DNA of 64,000 nucleotides, from the NCBI RefSeq assembly GCF_000426625.1, contig NZ_KE384547.1, positions 102,481 through 166,480 of the forward strand. Reading direction: 5' to 3'. Of the stretch, positions 40,026 to 49,211 are shown one piece after another (position 1 is the first letter of the stretch; every line of letters begins with the position of its first letter). The notes under the pieces are model-generated. The model was not told the origin of the DNA. It ran no database searches and saw nothing but the letters and a program-made list of their open reading frames with translations. The stretch is from Psychrilyobacter atlanticus DSM 19335. Its GTDB lineage: Bacteria > Fusobacteriota > Fusobacteriia > Fusobacteriales > Fusobacteriaceae. The position numbers were made by a program, and so were the translations under genes.

Positions 40026-40895
40026 TCAAAGAAAACTACATATTTCAACTTTGCAGCCCTCCATTGTTGTTTTTATTTTGTCATAAATTCGATCTATATT
40101 ATCTTTTTCTACAAAAGTATAATAACAACTACCACTACCAGACATATGAAACTTTATACCTTGAGCTTTTCCTAATTTTTCTAAATTTTTTCTGAATTCG
40201 ATTATATTTTTATCCTCTAATAACAGTCCCTGTTCCAAATGGTTTTCCAGGTAATTCTCTAGCTCGTCTAAATTACCAGATCTCATTCCTTTTATAATCT
40301 TATCTATATCAGCATCTTTTTTGTTTTCTAATTTAGCATAATTTTTATATGCTACTACAGTGCTCACACCAAAATTTGGTTTTATCAAAATTATTTTATC
40401 TTTTATATTATTTTCTATTACTTCTAAATTTTCTCCTATTCCCTCTACCCTGCTAGGTTTGTTTAAAAGGAAAAATGGAATATCTGCACCAATTCCCTTG
40501 GTTATCTCTACTGCCCTTTGAAAATTTATAGGAGTTCCATAATATTCATTCAGTGCATTAAAGAAGAATGCACCATTAGAACTTCCTCCTCCAAGGCCGG
40601 CCTGAGATGGGATATTCTTTTTTAGATATACCTCTATCATCTGTTTTTCTAATCCTGTTTCCCTGTAAAATTCCATATAAATTTTAGATATTATATTATC
40701 TTTTCCAACAGGAATTTCTTTCATATTCGTATTTATCTTTAAATTTCCTTTTATCTCTTTAAAATTTATGGATAATTCATCCGAAAGGGATATAGGAACC
40801 ATGACCATATCCAAAAGATGATATCCATTTTCTGCTTTTCCGACTATATTCAATCCTAAGTTTATCTTAGCATTTGATTCTAACTCAACAATCAC
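40026..40895 (-). CDS. ispE: 4-diphosphocytidyl-2-C-methyl-D-erythritol kinase
   Basis: 289-aa GHMP kinase of the MEP pathway: phosphorylates the 2-hydroxyl of CDP-ME with ATP. N-terminal AKINLGLNIVGKAENGYHLLDMVMVPI holds the substrate-binding Lys and His, and the ATP loop is PSQAGLGGGSSNGAFF near residue 95. GSGSCYY near the end is the third GHMP motif. One iteron-like repeat (40917-40941) sits in its promoter region. spoVG is immediately downstream, so the two are probably co-transcribed. Confidence 0.95.
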   Translation of the reverse strand: MIVELESNAKINLGLNIVGKAENGYHLLDMVMVPISLSDELSINFKEIKGNLKINTNMKEIPVGKDNIISKIYMEFYRETGLEKQMIEVYLKKNIPSQAGLGGGSSNGAFFFNALNEYYGTPINFQRAVEITKGIGADIPFFLLNKPSRVEGIGENLEVIENNIKDKIILIKPNFGVSTVVAYKNYAKLENKKDADIDKIIKGMRSGNLDELENYLENHLEQGLLLEDKNIIEFRKNLEKLGKAQGIKFHMSGSGSCYYTFVEKDNIDRIYDKIKTTMEGCKVEICSFL

Positions 40896-40916
40896 TGGTA
40901 CTCCTTTATGTATACA

Positions 40917-40941
40917 TTCAATAATAAACTATTTTCTACTA
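40917..40941 (+). repeat. Iteron-like repeat upstream of ispE
   Basis: TATGTATAC, ATT, CAATAATAAA then CTA: near-perfect match to the repeat family clustered around the replication-initiator-like gene. It lies 22 bp before the ispE start codon. Confidence 0.75.
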
Positions 40942-41030
40942 TATTTTATAGGCTGATCTTTCCTTTAACCACATTTCAGATTTTCTCAACTGAGAATAAA
41001 CTAATACTCGTGGATCGAAGGAGAAGATAA

Positions 41031-41300
41031 CTATTCACCTATCTCTATTTCTTTTACCTCTAGTATTTTAAACAATTCTTCAGCTTCATCTTTTTTAGTA
41101 TTTCCACTAGGTACTTCTAAAATTTCAACTTTCATATATTTACTAAAATATTCCAGCTCAATTATGTCCCCTACACTTACTGTAGTTCCTGCCTTGGCTA
41201 TTTTCCCATTTAATTTTACCTTCTTATTATCTAATACTGTCTTCGCTACAGGTCTTCTCTTTATTATTCTAGAGACCTTAAAAAATTTATCTAAACGCAT
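41031..41300 (-). CDS. rqcP: S4-domain RNA-binding protein RqcP (YabO)
   Basis: 89-aa protein made mostly of an S4 RNA-binding fold: MRLDKFFKVSRIIKRRPVAKTVLDNKKVKLNGKIAKAGTTV. It matches RqcP/YabO, which in Bacillus joins RqcH on stalled 50S subunits to add C-terminal alanine tails; the related Hsp15 is longer. Its place immediately downstream of mazG on the same strand is the conserved mazG-yabO order. RqcH itself is not in the window. Confidence 0.88.
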   Translation of the reverse strand: MRLDKFFKVSRIIKRRPVAKTVLDNKKVKLNGKIAKAGTTVSVGDIIELEYFSKYMKVEILEVPSGNTKKDEAEELFKILEVKEIEIGE

Positions 41301-41398
41301 CGTTCCTCCTAATTCCCATACCTTTACAAAAAAGGTACTACTCCATAATATTTTATACTATATTTTTTCTTCCTCTCCAAATTAAATATTTTTTAAGG

Positions 41399-42151
41399 TT
41401 ATCTCTTTTTAGCCTCATCCCATAATCTATCCATCTCTTCTAATGTACTTTTCCCTAGATCACAGTTATCTTCCACATATCTAAATCTGTCTTCAAATTT
41501 ATTGTTGGTCTTCATCACTGAATCCACTATATCTATATCTAATTTTCTAGCAATATTTACCAATGTAAAAACCACATCTCCTATCTCTTCCTTTAAATTT
41601 TCCCTGTCTTTTTTTTCATAGGCTGCTTTCATCTCACCTAATTCTTCCTCTAATTTATTTAATGCTCCTACTTCATCTTCCCAGTCAAAACCGACTTTAG
41701 CAGCTTTAACCTGTAATTTATATGCCTTGGCTAAAGGTGGATAAATTTTGGGAATTCCATCTAAGACAGATTTTCTACCCTTGTGTTCCTTCTCTTTTTT
41801 CTTTATCTCATCCCAGTTCCTCACAACATCTTTTGTTCCTTCTACCTCTACATCGGCAAAAATATGAGGATGTCTTCTAATCAATTTTTCACTGACTTTT
41901 TTAGCCACATCATCAATTGTAAACTCCCCTTCCTCCTCCTTTATTAAAGATTGAAAGATAATATTTAAAAGAAGGTCTCCTAACTCACCCTTTAACTCCT
42001 CTCCGCCTATATCCATAGCTTCCAAAGTTTCATAGGTCTCCTCCAATAAATAAGGTTTTAAACTTTCAATAGTTTGTTCCCTGTCCCACGGGCATCCATC
42101 AGGAGCTCTTAATTTTTTCATTATATCTACTAACTTATAAAATTCATTCAT
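41399..42151 (-). CDS. mazG: Nucleoside triphosphate pyrophosphohydrolase MazG
   Basis: 250 aa with two MazG repeats. The first has LRAPDGCPWDREQTIESLKPYLLEETYE and ELGDLLLNIIFQ; the second has NKLEEELGEMKAAYEKKDRENLKEEIGDVVFTLVNIARKL. The EExxE and ExxD elements bind Mg2+. It hydrolyses (d)NTPs to monophosphates, removing aberrant nucleotides or moderating stress. The start at 42151 has a GGAGG site; a start 13 codons upstream is in frame but lacks one. An iteron-like repeat lies 25 bp upstream of the start. Confidence 0.95.
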   Translation of the reverse strand: MNEFYKLVDIMKKLRAPDGCPWDREQTIESLKPYLLEETYETLEAMDIGGEELKGELGDLLLNIIFQSLIKEEEGEFTIDDVAKKVSEKLIRRHPHIFADVEVEGTKDVVRNWDEIKKKEKEHKGRKSVLDGIPKIYPPLAKAYKLQVKAAKVGFDWEDEVGALNKLEEELGEMKAAYEKKDRENLKEEIGDVVFTLVNIARKLDIDIVDSVMKTNNKFEDRFRYVEDNCDLGKSTLEEMDRLWDEAKKR

Positions 42152-42175
42152 CTCTTTCCTCCAAAAAATATCTAA

Positions 42176-42200
42176 TATGTATACACTCAATAATAAAGTT
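42176..42200 (+). repeat. Iteron-like repeat upstream of mazG
   Basis: TATGTATAC, ACT, CAATAATAAAGTT: exact match to my consensus for the family. In the mazG promoter region, 25 bp before its start. Confidence 0.8.
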
Positions 42201-42254
42201 ACACTTTTATATTTTACTTCTAGTTTTAATAGTATTTTATTTCTCTAAAAAATG

Positions 42255-42292
42255 CAATAAAATAGGCGGCTAAGCCACCTATTTTATTTTCT
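42255..42292 (-). terminator. Terminator after the PrsA-like gene
   Basis: Stem AAATAGGCGGC / GCCACCTATTT (one mismatch) with TAA loop, T-rich tail on minus. Confidence 0.8.
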
Positions 42293-42302
42293 ATATAACC
42301 TT

Positions 42303-43163
42303 TTATTTTTTTATATAATCTTTCTTTAAGTCTTCTACCCAAGCTCTATATTCTTCAGCTCTTTTCTTATTTAATAATTCCTTTTCTAAAGATGGTTTTA
42401 CATCTTCAAAACTTAGGTATCCAGCCTCTTTTTTATCTTCAATATATATTATATGATAACCAAATTGTGTTTTAACAACAGTTCCATATATTTTTTCCGG
42501 TACTCCTGTAAAGGCTGCATCAGCAAATTCTTTTACCATAGAAGTTTTATCAAACCATCCAAGTTCTCCTCCATTTTCAGATGTAGGTCCTTCAGAATAT
42601 TTTTTTGCCATCTCGTTAAAGTTTGATGGTGTAACTTCTGTTAATATTTTTTCAGCTCTTTTTTTAGCATCCTTTTTTTGAGCTTCAGTCATATCATCAC
42701 TTACATTTATTAATATGTGAGCGGCTTTTATTTGTTCTGGTGTCTTAAAATTTTCCTTATTTTTTTCATATTCAGCCTTTAATTCTGAATCTGTTAACTT
42801 TACACCCTCTACTATTTTCTTGTTAACCACATGACTGATTAAAAGATCTTCTCTAATTCCTTCTAAATCTTTTTTATAAGATTCTGTATTTTCAATTCCT
42901 GTTTTTACAGCTTCCTGTTTTAACATCTTTCTTACACTTATTTCCTCTATTAGAGCTGCTCTACCCTTTTCAGATTTAGAGTACTCCTTATATTGAGCCG
43001 GCAGGGTATCTATTTTTTCCTGTAATTCTGCTTCAGTTAAATTTTCATTCCCGATAACCATAATTACGTTTGATTCATCCTTAGTTTTTACCCCTCCCTC
43101 TTTTTTATTACAAGCTGTCAATGCCAATGAGGCTATGATCAATACTATTGCCATTTTTTTCAT
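42303..43163 (-). CDS. PrsA/SurA-like peptidyl-prolyl isomerase lipoprotein
   Basis: 286 aa. The signal peptide ends in a lipobox, SLALTAC, so Cys18 is probably lipidated. The SurA-type N-terminal helical domain follows, then a parvulin domain from about 140 to 235 (QIKAAHILINVSDD, YSEGPTSENGGELGWF, GYHIIYIEDKKEAG). It assists folding of exported proteins in the periplasm. Start at 43163 has AAGGAGG 7 nt upstream. It begins 13 bp after mfd and ends at a terminator, so mfd and this gene form an operon. Confidence 0.93.
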   Translation of the reverse strand: MKKMAIVLIIASLALTACNKKEGGVKTKDESNVIMVIGNENLTEAELQEKIDTLPAQYKEYSKSEKGRAALIEEISVRKMLKQEAVKTGIENTESYKKDLEGIREDLLISHVVNKKIVEGVKLTDSELKAEYEKNKENFKTPEQIKAAHILINVSDDMTEAQKKDAKKRAEKILTEVTPSNFNEMAKKYSEGPTSENGGELGWFDKTSMVKEFADAAFTGVPEKIYGTVVKTQFGYHIIYIEDKKEAGYLSFEDVKPSLEKELLNKKRAEEYRAWVEDLKKDYIKK

Positions 43164-43176
43164 TTTTTTCCTCCTT

Positions 43177-46137
43177 TTATTTATAATCTTCAAAGAATCC
43201 TTTTATACTATCTATCTCAATAGCTCCCTCTCTTTGAAGGTATCTTATCTTTTTAGACAGGATTAATTCTTGAATTTTTTCAATATTTATTTTATTCTCT
43301 ATAAATTTTATCCTGTATGATCCATCCTCTATTTTTATACTTTGAATATGATTTTTCTGAGCTATAATCTTTATAGTCATATATTCAAACAGGTCTTCTA
43401 CAACTTTTGGTAATCGTCCAAATCTGTCTTTTATCTCACCTTTCATTTCCTCTAATTCAGAGATTGTATCTATACTGACTAGTCTTCTATATACTACTAT
43501 TTTTTCTACTTCCTCTATATATTCACTAGGTATATATCCATGAATTCCTATCTCTAAGTCGATATCCTCTACTGTAACTTCTTTTCCTTTTATCTTTTTT
43601 ATCTCTTCATCTAGCATCTTGAGATACATATCATAGCCAAACATTTTTAATGCTCCATGCTGCTTATCTCCCAATATTTCTCCGGCTCCCCTTATCTTCA
43701 TATCCTCCAAAGATAACTGGAATCCTGCTCCTAGATCTTTTATTTCCTTTATTGATTCTCTTTTTTGTTTTCCTTTCTCGGTTCCCCCTTTTAAAGAATC
43801 TACCAACAGATAACAATAAGCTCTTTTACTACTTCTACCTACCCTACCACGAAGTTGGTATACCTGGGATAACCCTAATTTATCAAAATTTTCTATTAGA
43901 ATAGTGTTGGCATTCTCTATATCTATACCATTTTCTATAATTGTTGTTGTAAGAAGTACATCTATCTCCCCATTTTCAAAGGAATTTATCTTATACTTTA
44001 TCTCGTTTGAAGGCATTTGACCATGAATATAATCTATTACAACATATTCAGGAATTATCTCTTTTAATTCCTTTAATTTAACCTTCATTCCCTTAACTGA
44101 ATTATACAGGTAAAAAACCTGCCCTTCCCTTGCGACCTCTTTCATTATGGCATTTTTTATATCACCTTTATTTTTTTCTATGATATAAGTTTCTATCGGT
44201 ATTCTATTGGTTGGAGGAGTTTGAATGATAGATATATCTCTAATTCCCAAAAGAGCTAAATTCAATGTTCTAGGAATTGGGGTTGCTGTTAATGTCAGCA
44301 TATCCACATTGATCCTCATGGTTTTTAAATGTTCCTTTGCCTTTACTCCAAATTTTTGCTCCTCATCTATTATAACCAGCCCCAGGTCTTTAAACTTTAT
44401 GTCTTTAGATAATAATCTATGAGTTCCTATAACAAGATCTATAACACCATCCTTTATTTTTTTTACTACCTCACCTTGCTCTTTGGGAGTTTTTAATCTT
44501 GACAGCAATTCTAATTCTAACGGAAAATTTTGAAATCTTTCTTTAAATCTTTCAAAATGCTGGGTAGCTAAAACTGTGGTTGGAGCTAATATTACAACTT
44601 GCTTTCCATCCATAAGAGCCTTAAATGCCGCTCTCATAGCTACTTCAGTTTTTCCATATCCAACATCCCCACAGACAATTCTATCCATTACAGATGGCGA
44701 TTCCATATCCTCTTTTACATCTAATATAGCTTTTAGTTGATCCTTGGTCTCATTATACGGAAATCCTTCTTCAAATTCCTCCTGCCAAATAGTATCTTTA
44801 GTAAATGAGTAACCGACATTCATAGCTCTTTTAGCCTGTATTTCTAAAAGTTCAATGGCAAATTTTGCTATCTCTTTTTTTATTTTTTCCTGTCGTTTTC
44901 TAAACCCTCTTCTACCCAATCTAAATATATCAGGTACTATCCCAGGTTCAGATATATACCGCTCTATTTTATTTAGACTAGCTATCGGCACAAAAAGTTT
45001 ATCCTCATCTGCATATTTTATCTTTAGATAGTCTGCACCATTTATATCTTCTACCCCCAGATAAATTCCTACACCATAAGTTTCATGGATTATATAGTCA
45101 TTCGGAAGCATCTGGTCTATTTTTTTAAATTTTATTCCATCTGTTCTTTTCTCACTTCTCTTTACCCTTATCCCCTTTAATTCCCTGTCTGTCAGAATAA
45201 GATTATCTTTATTTTTAAATCCTTCATAGTGAGCATTTCTATGGATATCGATAGATGTACCGTCAAATATTTCAGTATATCGTCTTTTTTCCTCTGTCAG
45301 AATTGTTATATTTTTCTTTTTGGATAATTTTTTTATATAATCATAATTTTTATAATTTTCTATCTCCTCATCTTTAAATCTTACCAACTCTACCTTTTTC
45401 GATATTTTCTTTATCTTGGAATATTCCAGCCGGATCTCTTCCTCATCCTGTCTTTTATCTAAAATATATTCCTCTACCTTATAATCTAATATCTCTTCAT
45501 TCTCTAAATAGATTTTTCTTTTGTCATTCTTTAACTTATCCAACAGATCTAAAAAGGTATAATTTTCATCTTTATTTTTGTTTATATACATTTGAATTTG
45601 ATCTATTTTCTTCATTGATCTCTGGGTTTCTGCGTTGAATATACGAATTTCTTCCAAGAGATCATCAAAAAATTCCAAACGAATTGGATGTTCTCCGTCA
45701 AAAGAAAATATATCTAAGATATCTCCCCTAAGGCTGTATTCACCTCTTTTTTCAACTAAATAATTTTTTCTAAATCCACTTTTTTCCAATTTTTCTATTA
45801 TCTTTTTTAATTTATATTCTTTTCCCACACAAAACTCTAGCATTTCGGAATTTATAAAGTATTTTTTAAAGATACTCTCAATAGATATCAATATCTTTGA
45901 ATTATTTAGCTTTAATTTTTCCAAGAGTTCAAAGGTTATACAATCAAATTCCTCCTCTGTATAATTATAATTTTCTATCTTTAAAACATCTATATCTTCC
46001 TTTAGTGTAAAATAGTAGTCGATTATATTTTTATTAGAAGAGGATATATATATTACCTGATCCTTCTCAGATTCCAAAAAATAGGGAACTCCTCCCCTAT
46101 ATAGTTTCCCATTATTAATTGTTGATTCAAACTTCAT
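43177..46137 (-). CDS. mfd: Transcription-repair coupling factor Mfd
   Basis: 986 aa. Removes stalled RNA polymerase and recruits nucleotide excision repair. The order is: UvrB-like N-terminal part (EYSLRGDILDIFSFDGEHPIRLEFFDD), RNA-polymerase-interaction domain (MLPNDYIIHETYGVGIYLGVE), Walker A VCGDVGYGKTEVAMRA, Walker B VIIDEEQKFG, the TATPIPRTL motif, and the TRG region (QVYQLRGRVGRSSKRAYCYLL). It is about 150 residues shorter than typical Mfd, mostly in the UvrB-homology part. Start chosen at 46137 (MKFESTINNG) with GGGG upstream; the next upstream ATG (46167) lies inside an iteron-like repeat. Confidence 0.96.
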   Translation of the reverse strand: MKFESTINNGKLYRGGVPYFLESEKDQVIYISSSNKNIIDYYFTLKEDIDVLKIENYNYTEEEFDCITFELLEKLKLNNSKILISIESIFKKYFINSEMLEFCVGKEYKLKKIIEKLEKSGFRKNYLVEKRGEYSLRGDILDIFSFDGEHPIRLEFFDDLLEEIRIFNAETQRSMKKIDQIQMYINKNKDENYTFLDLLDKLKNDKRKIYLENEEILDYKVEEYILDKRQDEEEIRLEYSKIKKISKKVELVRFKDEEIENYKNYDYIKKLSKKKNITILTEEKRRYTEIFDGTSIDIHRNAHYEGFKNKDNLILTDRELKGIRVKRSEKRTDGIKFKKIDQMLPNDYIIHETYGVGIYLGVEDINGADYLKIKYADEDKLFVPIASLNKIERYISEPGIVPDIFRLGRRGFRKRQEKIKKEIAKFAIELLEIQAKRAMNVGYSFTKDTIWQEEFEEGFPYNETKDQLKAILDVKEDMESPSVMDRIVCGDVGYGKTEVAMRAAFKALMDGKQVVILAPTTVLATQHFERFKERFQNFPLELELLSRLKTPKEQGEVVKKIKDGVIDLVIGTHRLLSKDIKFKDLGLVIIDEEQKFGVKAKEHLKTMRINVDMLTLTATPIPRTLNLALLGIRDISIIQTPPTNRIPIETYIIEKNKGDIKNAIMKEVAREGQVFYLYNSVKGMKVKLKELKEIIPEYVVIDYIHGQMPSNEIKYKINSFENGEIDVLLTTTIIENGIDIENANTILIENFDKLGLSQVYQLRGRVGRSSKRAYCYLLVDSLKGGTEKGKQKRESIKEIKDLGAGFQLSLEDMKIRGAGEILGDKQHGALKMFGYDMYLKMLDEEIKKIKGKEVTVEDIDLEIGIHGYIPSEYIEEVEKIVVYRRLVSIDTISELEEMKGEIKDRFGRLPKVVEDLFEYMTIKIIAQKNHIQSIKIEDGSYRIKFIENKINIEKIQELILSKKIRYLQREGAIEIDSIKGFFEDYK

Positions 46138-46145
46138 AAATACCC

Positions 46146-46170
46146 CTTTATTTTTGTTAGTATACATTTT
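46146..46170 (-). repeat. Iteron-like repeat upstream of mfd
   Basis: On minus: AATGTATAC, TAA, CAAAAATAAAG. Located 9 bp before the chosen mfd start. Its TATACT could also be read as a -10 element. Confidence 0.7.
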
Positions 46171-46323
46171 AACCTTATATTTTTTAATGGTCCACTCATA
46201 GGATGTTTTTTTTCATCTTTATTTATATATAGAGATTTTATCACACATCTTAAATGAAAAACACAATAAACTTTTTTTAGGTTTAATTTTCCGTTAAAAG
46301 ATGTGGAATAATATTATATCATT

Positions 46324-46540
46324 TATGTATATACTTAATAATAATATTCTTTTATCTACAAACAAATAAAATTTAAGACTTTATTTTCATTAATGTACAT
46401 ATCTAAGTCATAAAATTCAACTTTAGTTATGTCTACGTACAAAAATAAACAGATACCTTTATACTTTTTTTATCCTAAAAAAAATAATTGATTATAGTTA
46501 TAAAATAAATTATATATATGTATATACTCAATAATAAAGT
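46324..46540 (+). repeat. Iteron-like repeats on the 3' side of the rep-like gene
   Basis: Three copies in direct orientation within the gene-free interval 46171-46550: 46324-46347 (TATGTATATACTT then AATAATAATAT), a degenerate copy at 46428-46451, and 46517-46540 (TATGTATATACTC then AATAATAAAGT, full match). The rest of the interval is very AT-rich with no gene or RNA recognised. Confidence 0.75.
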
Positions 46541-46550
46541 ATCAATAAAT

Positions 46551-46579
46551 AAAAAAAGATCACTTTCGCGATCTTTTTT
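46551..46579 (-). terminator. Terminator of the rep-like gene
   Basis: Stem AAAAAAGATC / GATCTTTTTT with an 8-nt loop, T run on minus, ending 5 bp before the stop codon region of the rep-like gene. Confidence 0.85.
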
Positions 46580-46583
46580 CTTA

Positions 46584-48455
46584 TTATTTCCCATCTTTTA
46601 AAGCTATCCCTATATATTTTTTCAATGTTATAAAATATACTCTTTTGGATACCTTTCTCAAATTATATAAAAATTCTTTTGGTATATCCTCATATTGAGA
46701 ACACAACTCCAGTGCTTTTTCTTCTATTATCAATTTTTCAAATTCATCTAACCCATGATAATCCTGCATAATATCGTGTTTTGGAGCCTCTTCAATAACA
46801 TCTTTTATATTTGTTATTTCTGGATTCTTTAGATGTTTTCTTGCTTTCTTTAGTTGTTTCTTACTTTTTAAAGGTTTTTCCCTAGTTACCTGGTTAAATA
46901 ACGTCAAATTATTTTTATTAGATTTTCTGGCATTTCTATCCATCTTTCTTAAATTTCGGAGTATTCCATTAATATATTGAACTAAGGTAGATTTTATCTC
47001 TGAGTTAAGACGTTTATATAAAAGATTTAATATATCAATAGCAACCTCTTCTCCATCTTCCCTTATAATCTTTTTAAATTTATTATCTACTCTCTTATTC
47101 CAAGCTCTAGAAACGAATATATTTCTTTTACACTTGATTATCTTACTTTGAAGTTCCTCTGAGAAATCTTTTAATCTTTCTTTTACATCTTCAGATAGGT
47201 TAATTTCATTAGTTTTATTCTTATCAACCTTTCCGGTAACTATCTCAGCATCTATTATTTCATTGTCATCTCTAATTTCTATCTCTTTTATTTTATCCTT
47301 TATTTTTTCCTTAGTTATAAATGATTTTTCTTTCTTCGCTTTCTTCGCAGCATTTACTGCATCCCATTTACCTTTGTATTCAACTTGTTTTTCTGCTCCA
47401 TTTAGATAACTAGATATATGACAAGTTCCATCTTTATCTTGATTAAATCTATAGTTTATATAATAACTATCCTCTTCGGCAACAAATTCAGAATTAAAAT
47501 ATTCCATATATCCCAACTCTTCTAAAAGTGAAAACGCTTTCTCTATTCTCTTTAATACCTGCTTTACCCTGCTTAATACATAGGTTCTTTTCTCACCAGT
47601 TTTATTAACTCTTTCTGTTTCCTGTTCCATTTTTAATGGAATTATAGCAGCCAAAGTTCTAATATTTATAGAATCCTCCTGCTTGGAATATCTAATTTTA
47701 CTTATATATTTATAGATCCTTGCAGCAATAGGGTCCTTTTCCATTATTTCAATCAAAGCTTTAGAATTATATTTTATATATCTTTTATCTTTAATTTTAT
47801 TTCTAATATTCTTATTTAAAGTTACTTTATAGTATACCTTTGTTCCCACTTTAAGTTTTTGATAGGTTAACAGTTTGAATTCTTCATCTTCAAATTGATA
47901 ATTCCCTAACTTACTATGGTTAGATACTTCAAATTGATATTCAGTACTCTTCAAATTTTTAAGAGCCTGAGCTACCTTAGTATAATAATTTCTATTCATC
48001 TTATTCCCTAAAAAATTAACTATAAAGTCTGAGATTTCAAACTTTATATATTCATCTGTATCATTGGTCTCCTTTTTTAATTCATAGAGAGATATCAGAT
48101 ATGTGTAGATTTTCTCTTCAAAAATAGATGGTTGGTATATCTTATCTTCTGAATTCTTTGCAACTAATGTACAATACATTGTTACTCCTAAATCTTCAAA
48201 AGAATATTTAAAGTTTATTTTCTTATTTTGTTTTTGAGGTGTAAAAAATGGAAAAACTATCATTTCTATTGGTATATTAATTATATTTTCTTTTAAATCT
48301 AAAAAATTTCCAGTTTCTTTGATGACAACTTCTCGAACTTCTATCTCAGGAAGTTCACTCATTTTTATATCAACTTTAGTTAAGTCAGTCAACAATGATC
48401 CAGTTTTATTTAAATTAAATTTATCTATTAAACCTACATTTGCTTCCTTTGACAT
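46584..48455 (-). CDS. Plasmid-type replication initiator-like protein (RPA/Rep winged-helix type)
   Basis: 623 aa. The N-terminal half recalls plasmid Rep proteins, most closely replication initiator protein A: a substrate-like block (IPIEMIVFPFFTPQKQ … YSFEDLGVTMYC), a helical segment after IYTYLISLYEL, ISDFIVNFLGNKMNRNYYTKVAQALKNLKSTEYQF (first winged helix), then ARIYKYISKIRYSKQ and LSRVKQVLKRIEKAFSLLEELGYMEYF (second). The C-terminal half is very lysine-rich and helical. No AAA+ or DnaA domain IV motif is visible. Iteron-like repeats flank it on both sides, it sits beside rpmH at the strand switch, and it has its own terminator. I infer it initiates chromosome replication and may repress itself. 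Family call is by eye; start has GGAGGAG 3-9 nt upstream. Confidence 0.6.
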   Translation of the reverse strand: MSKEANVGLIDKFNLNKTGSLLTDLTKVDIKMSELPEIEVREVVIKETGNFLDLKENIINIPIEMIVFPFFTPQKQNKKINFKYSFEDLGVTMYCTLVAKNSEDKIYQPSIFEEKIYTYLISLYELKKETNDTDEYIKFEISDFIVNFLGNKMNRNYYTKVAQALKNLKSTEYQFEVSNHSKLGNYQFEDEEFKLLTYQKLKVGTKVYYKVTLNKNIRNKIKDKRYIKYNSKALIEIMEKDPIAARIYKYISKIRYSKQEDSINIRTLAAIIPLKMEQETERVNKTGEKRTYVLSRVKQVLKRIEKAFSLLEELGYMEYFNSEFVAEEDSYYINYRFNQDKDGTCHISSYLNGAEKQVEYKGKWDAVNAAKKAKKEKSFITKEKIKDKIKEIEIRDDNEIIDAEIVTGKVDKNKTNEINLSEDVKERLKDFSEELQSKIIKCKRNIFVSRAWNKRVDNKFKKIIREDGEEVAIDILNLLYKRLNSEIKSTLVQYINGILRNLRKMDRNARKSNKNNLTLFNQVTREKPLKSKKQLKKARKHLKNPEITNIKDVIEEAPKHDIMQDYHGLDEFEKLIIEEKALELCSQYEDIPKEFLYNLRKVSKRVYFITLKKYIGIALKDGK

Positions 48456-49130
48456 AACTCCTCCATTAATTTTTGTCCATTCACAATAATAATCCTAGTG
48501 TCATTCATAGTATCATCAAAATTAAATAAATTCAATCTTTATTTTTGAAAGTATACATACCATCTGTTATATTTTAAAGGGGTATAACTCGTTTCCTTCA
48601 CTTTTTTTTATTAATATAATAATCTAAAAAAAATCACTTTATTAAACTTTGAAAAATTAATAATAAATTATGTATATGAACATTAATAAACTATATATGC
48701 TTCTAAATCTTGATTATATTGAGATCCTAAAAAATAAGCGTTGAAAAACCTAGTTTTAAACTATGTACACACACAATAATAATTACATTATATTGAATTT
48801 ATTGAATTTATTGAGTATAAAACCATCTCGATATTATAAACCCTTTAAAATAAGGAATTTTAGCTATGTATACCCACAATAATAATATATATCAAATAAA
48901 AACAACGTATTTATTGAGGTTAAATTATATTTAGGAATACAAAACCTTTAAAATAAAGGCTTCCAGTAAGTGTATATCTACAATAATAATAAATAATAGC
49001 TTATTTCTTTTCTAGCCCTTAAAAAATATAGATTTTCTTTATAACAAATATTGGCTTTACTTTTACTACATCTTACAAAAAACAAATACTCTTTTTGGTT
49101 ACTTTTATAAAAAACTTATTTAAAATTATC
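48456..49130. other. Candidate replication origin (iteron region)
   Basis: A 675-bp gene-free, very AT-rich interval between the rep-like gene and the rpmH promoter. It holds six iteron-like repeats, the last four in direct orientation spaced about 93-105 bp apart. No TTATCCACA DnaA box is visible. Gene direction is minus to the left and plus to the right, as expected at a bidirectional origin. Function is inferred. Confidence 0.6.
48473..48992 (+). repeat. Iteron-like repeat cluster upstream of the rep-like gene
   Basis: Copies: 48473-48495 (degenerate; CACAATAATAAT core), 48535-48560 on minus (TATGTATAC, TTT, CAAAAATAAAG), 48669-48692 (TATGTATATGAA then CATTAATAAACT), 48762-48786 (TATGTACAC, ACA, CAATAATAATT), 48865-48888 (TATGTATAC, CCA, CAATAATAATAT... 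with one base shift), and 48969-48992 (AGTGTATATCTA then CAATAATAATAAA). The last three are preceded at a similar distance by a related CCTTTAAAATAAGG-like element, so the true repeating unit is about 104 bp. Confidence 0.78.
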
Positions 49131-49159
49131 TTGACAAAATATAACTTATATATTAGAAT
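49131..49159 (+). promoter_or_regulatory. Promoter of rpmH
   Basis: TTGACA (49131-49136), 17-bp spacer, TAGAAT (49154-49159), 52 bp before rpmH. Confidence 0.85.
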
Positions 49160-49211
49160 TATAAACTGAAATGACAAATTTTTTAAAAGCAATTAGGAGG
49201 TGTAATCAAAG

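Noticed and set aside
46300..46312. DnaA-box-like GATGTGGAATAAT
   Set aside because: At least two mismatches and isolated; not evidence for a DnaA-type origin.
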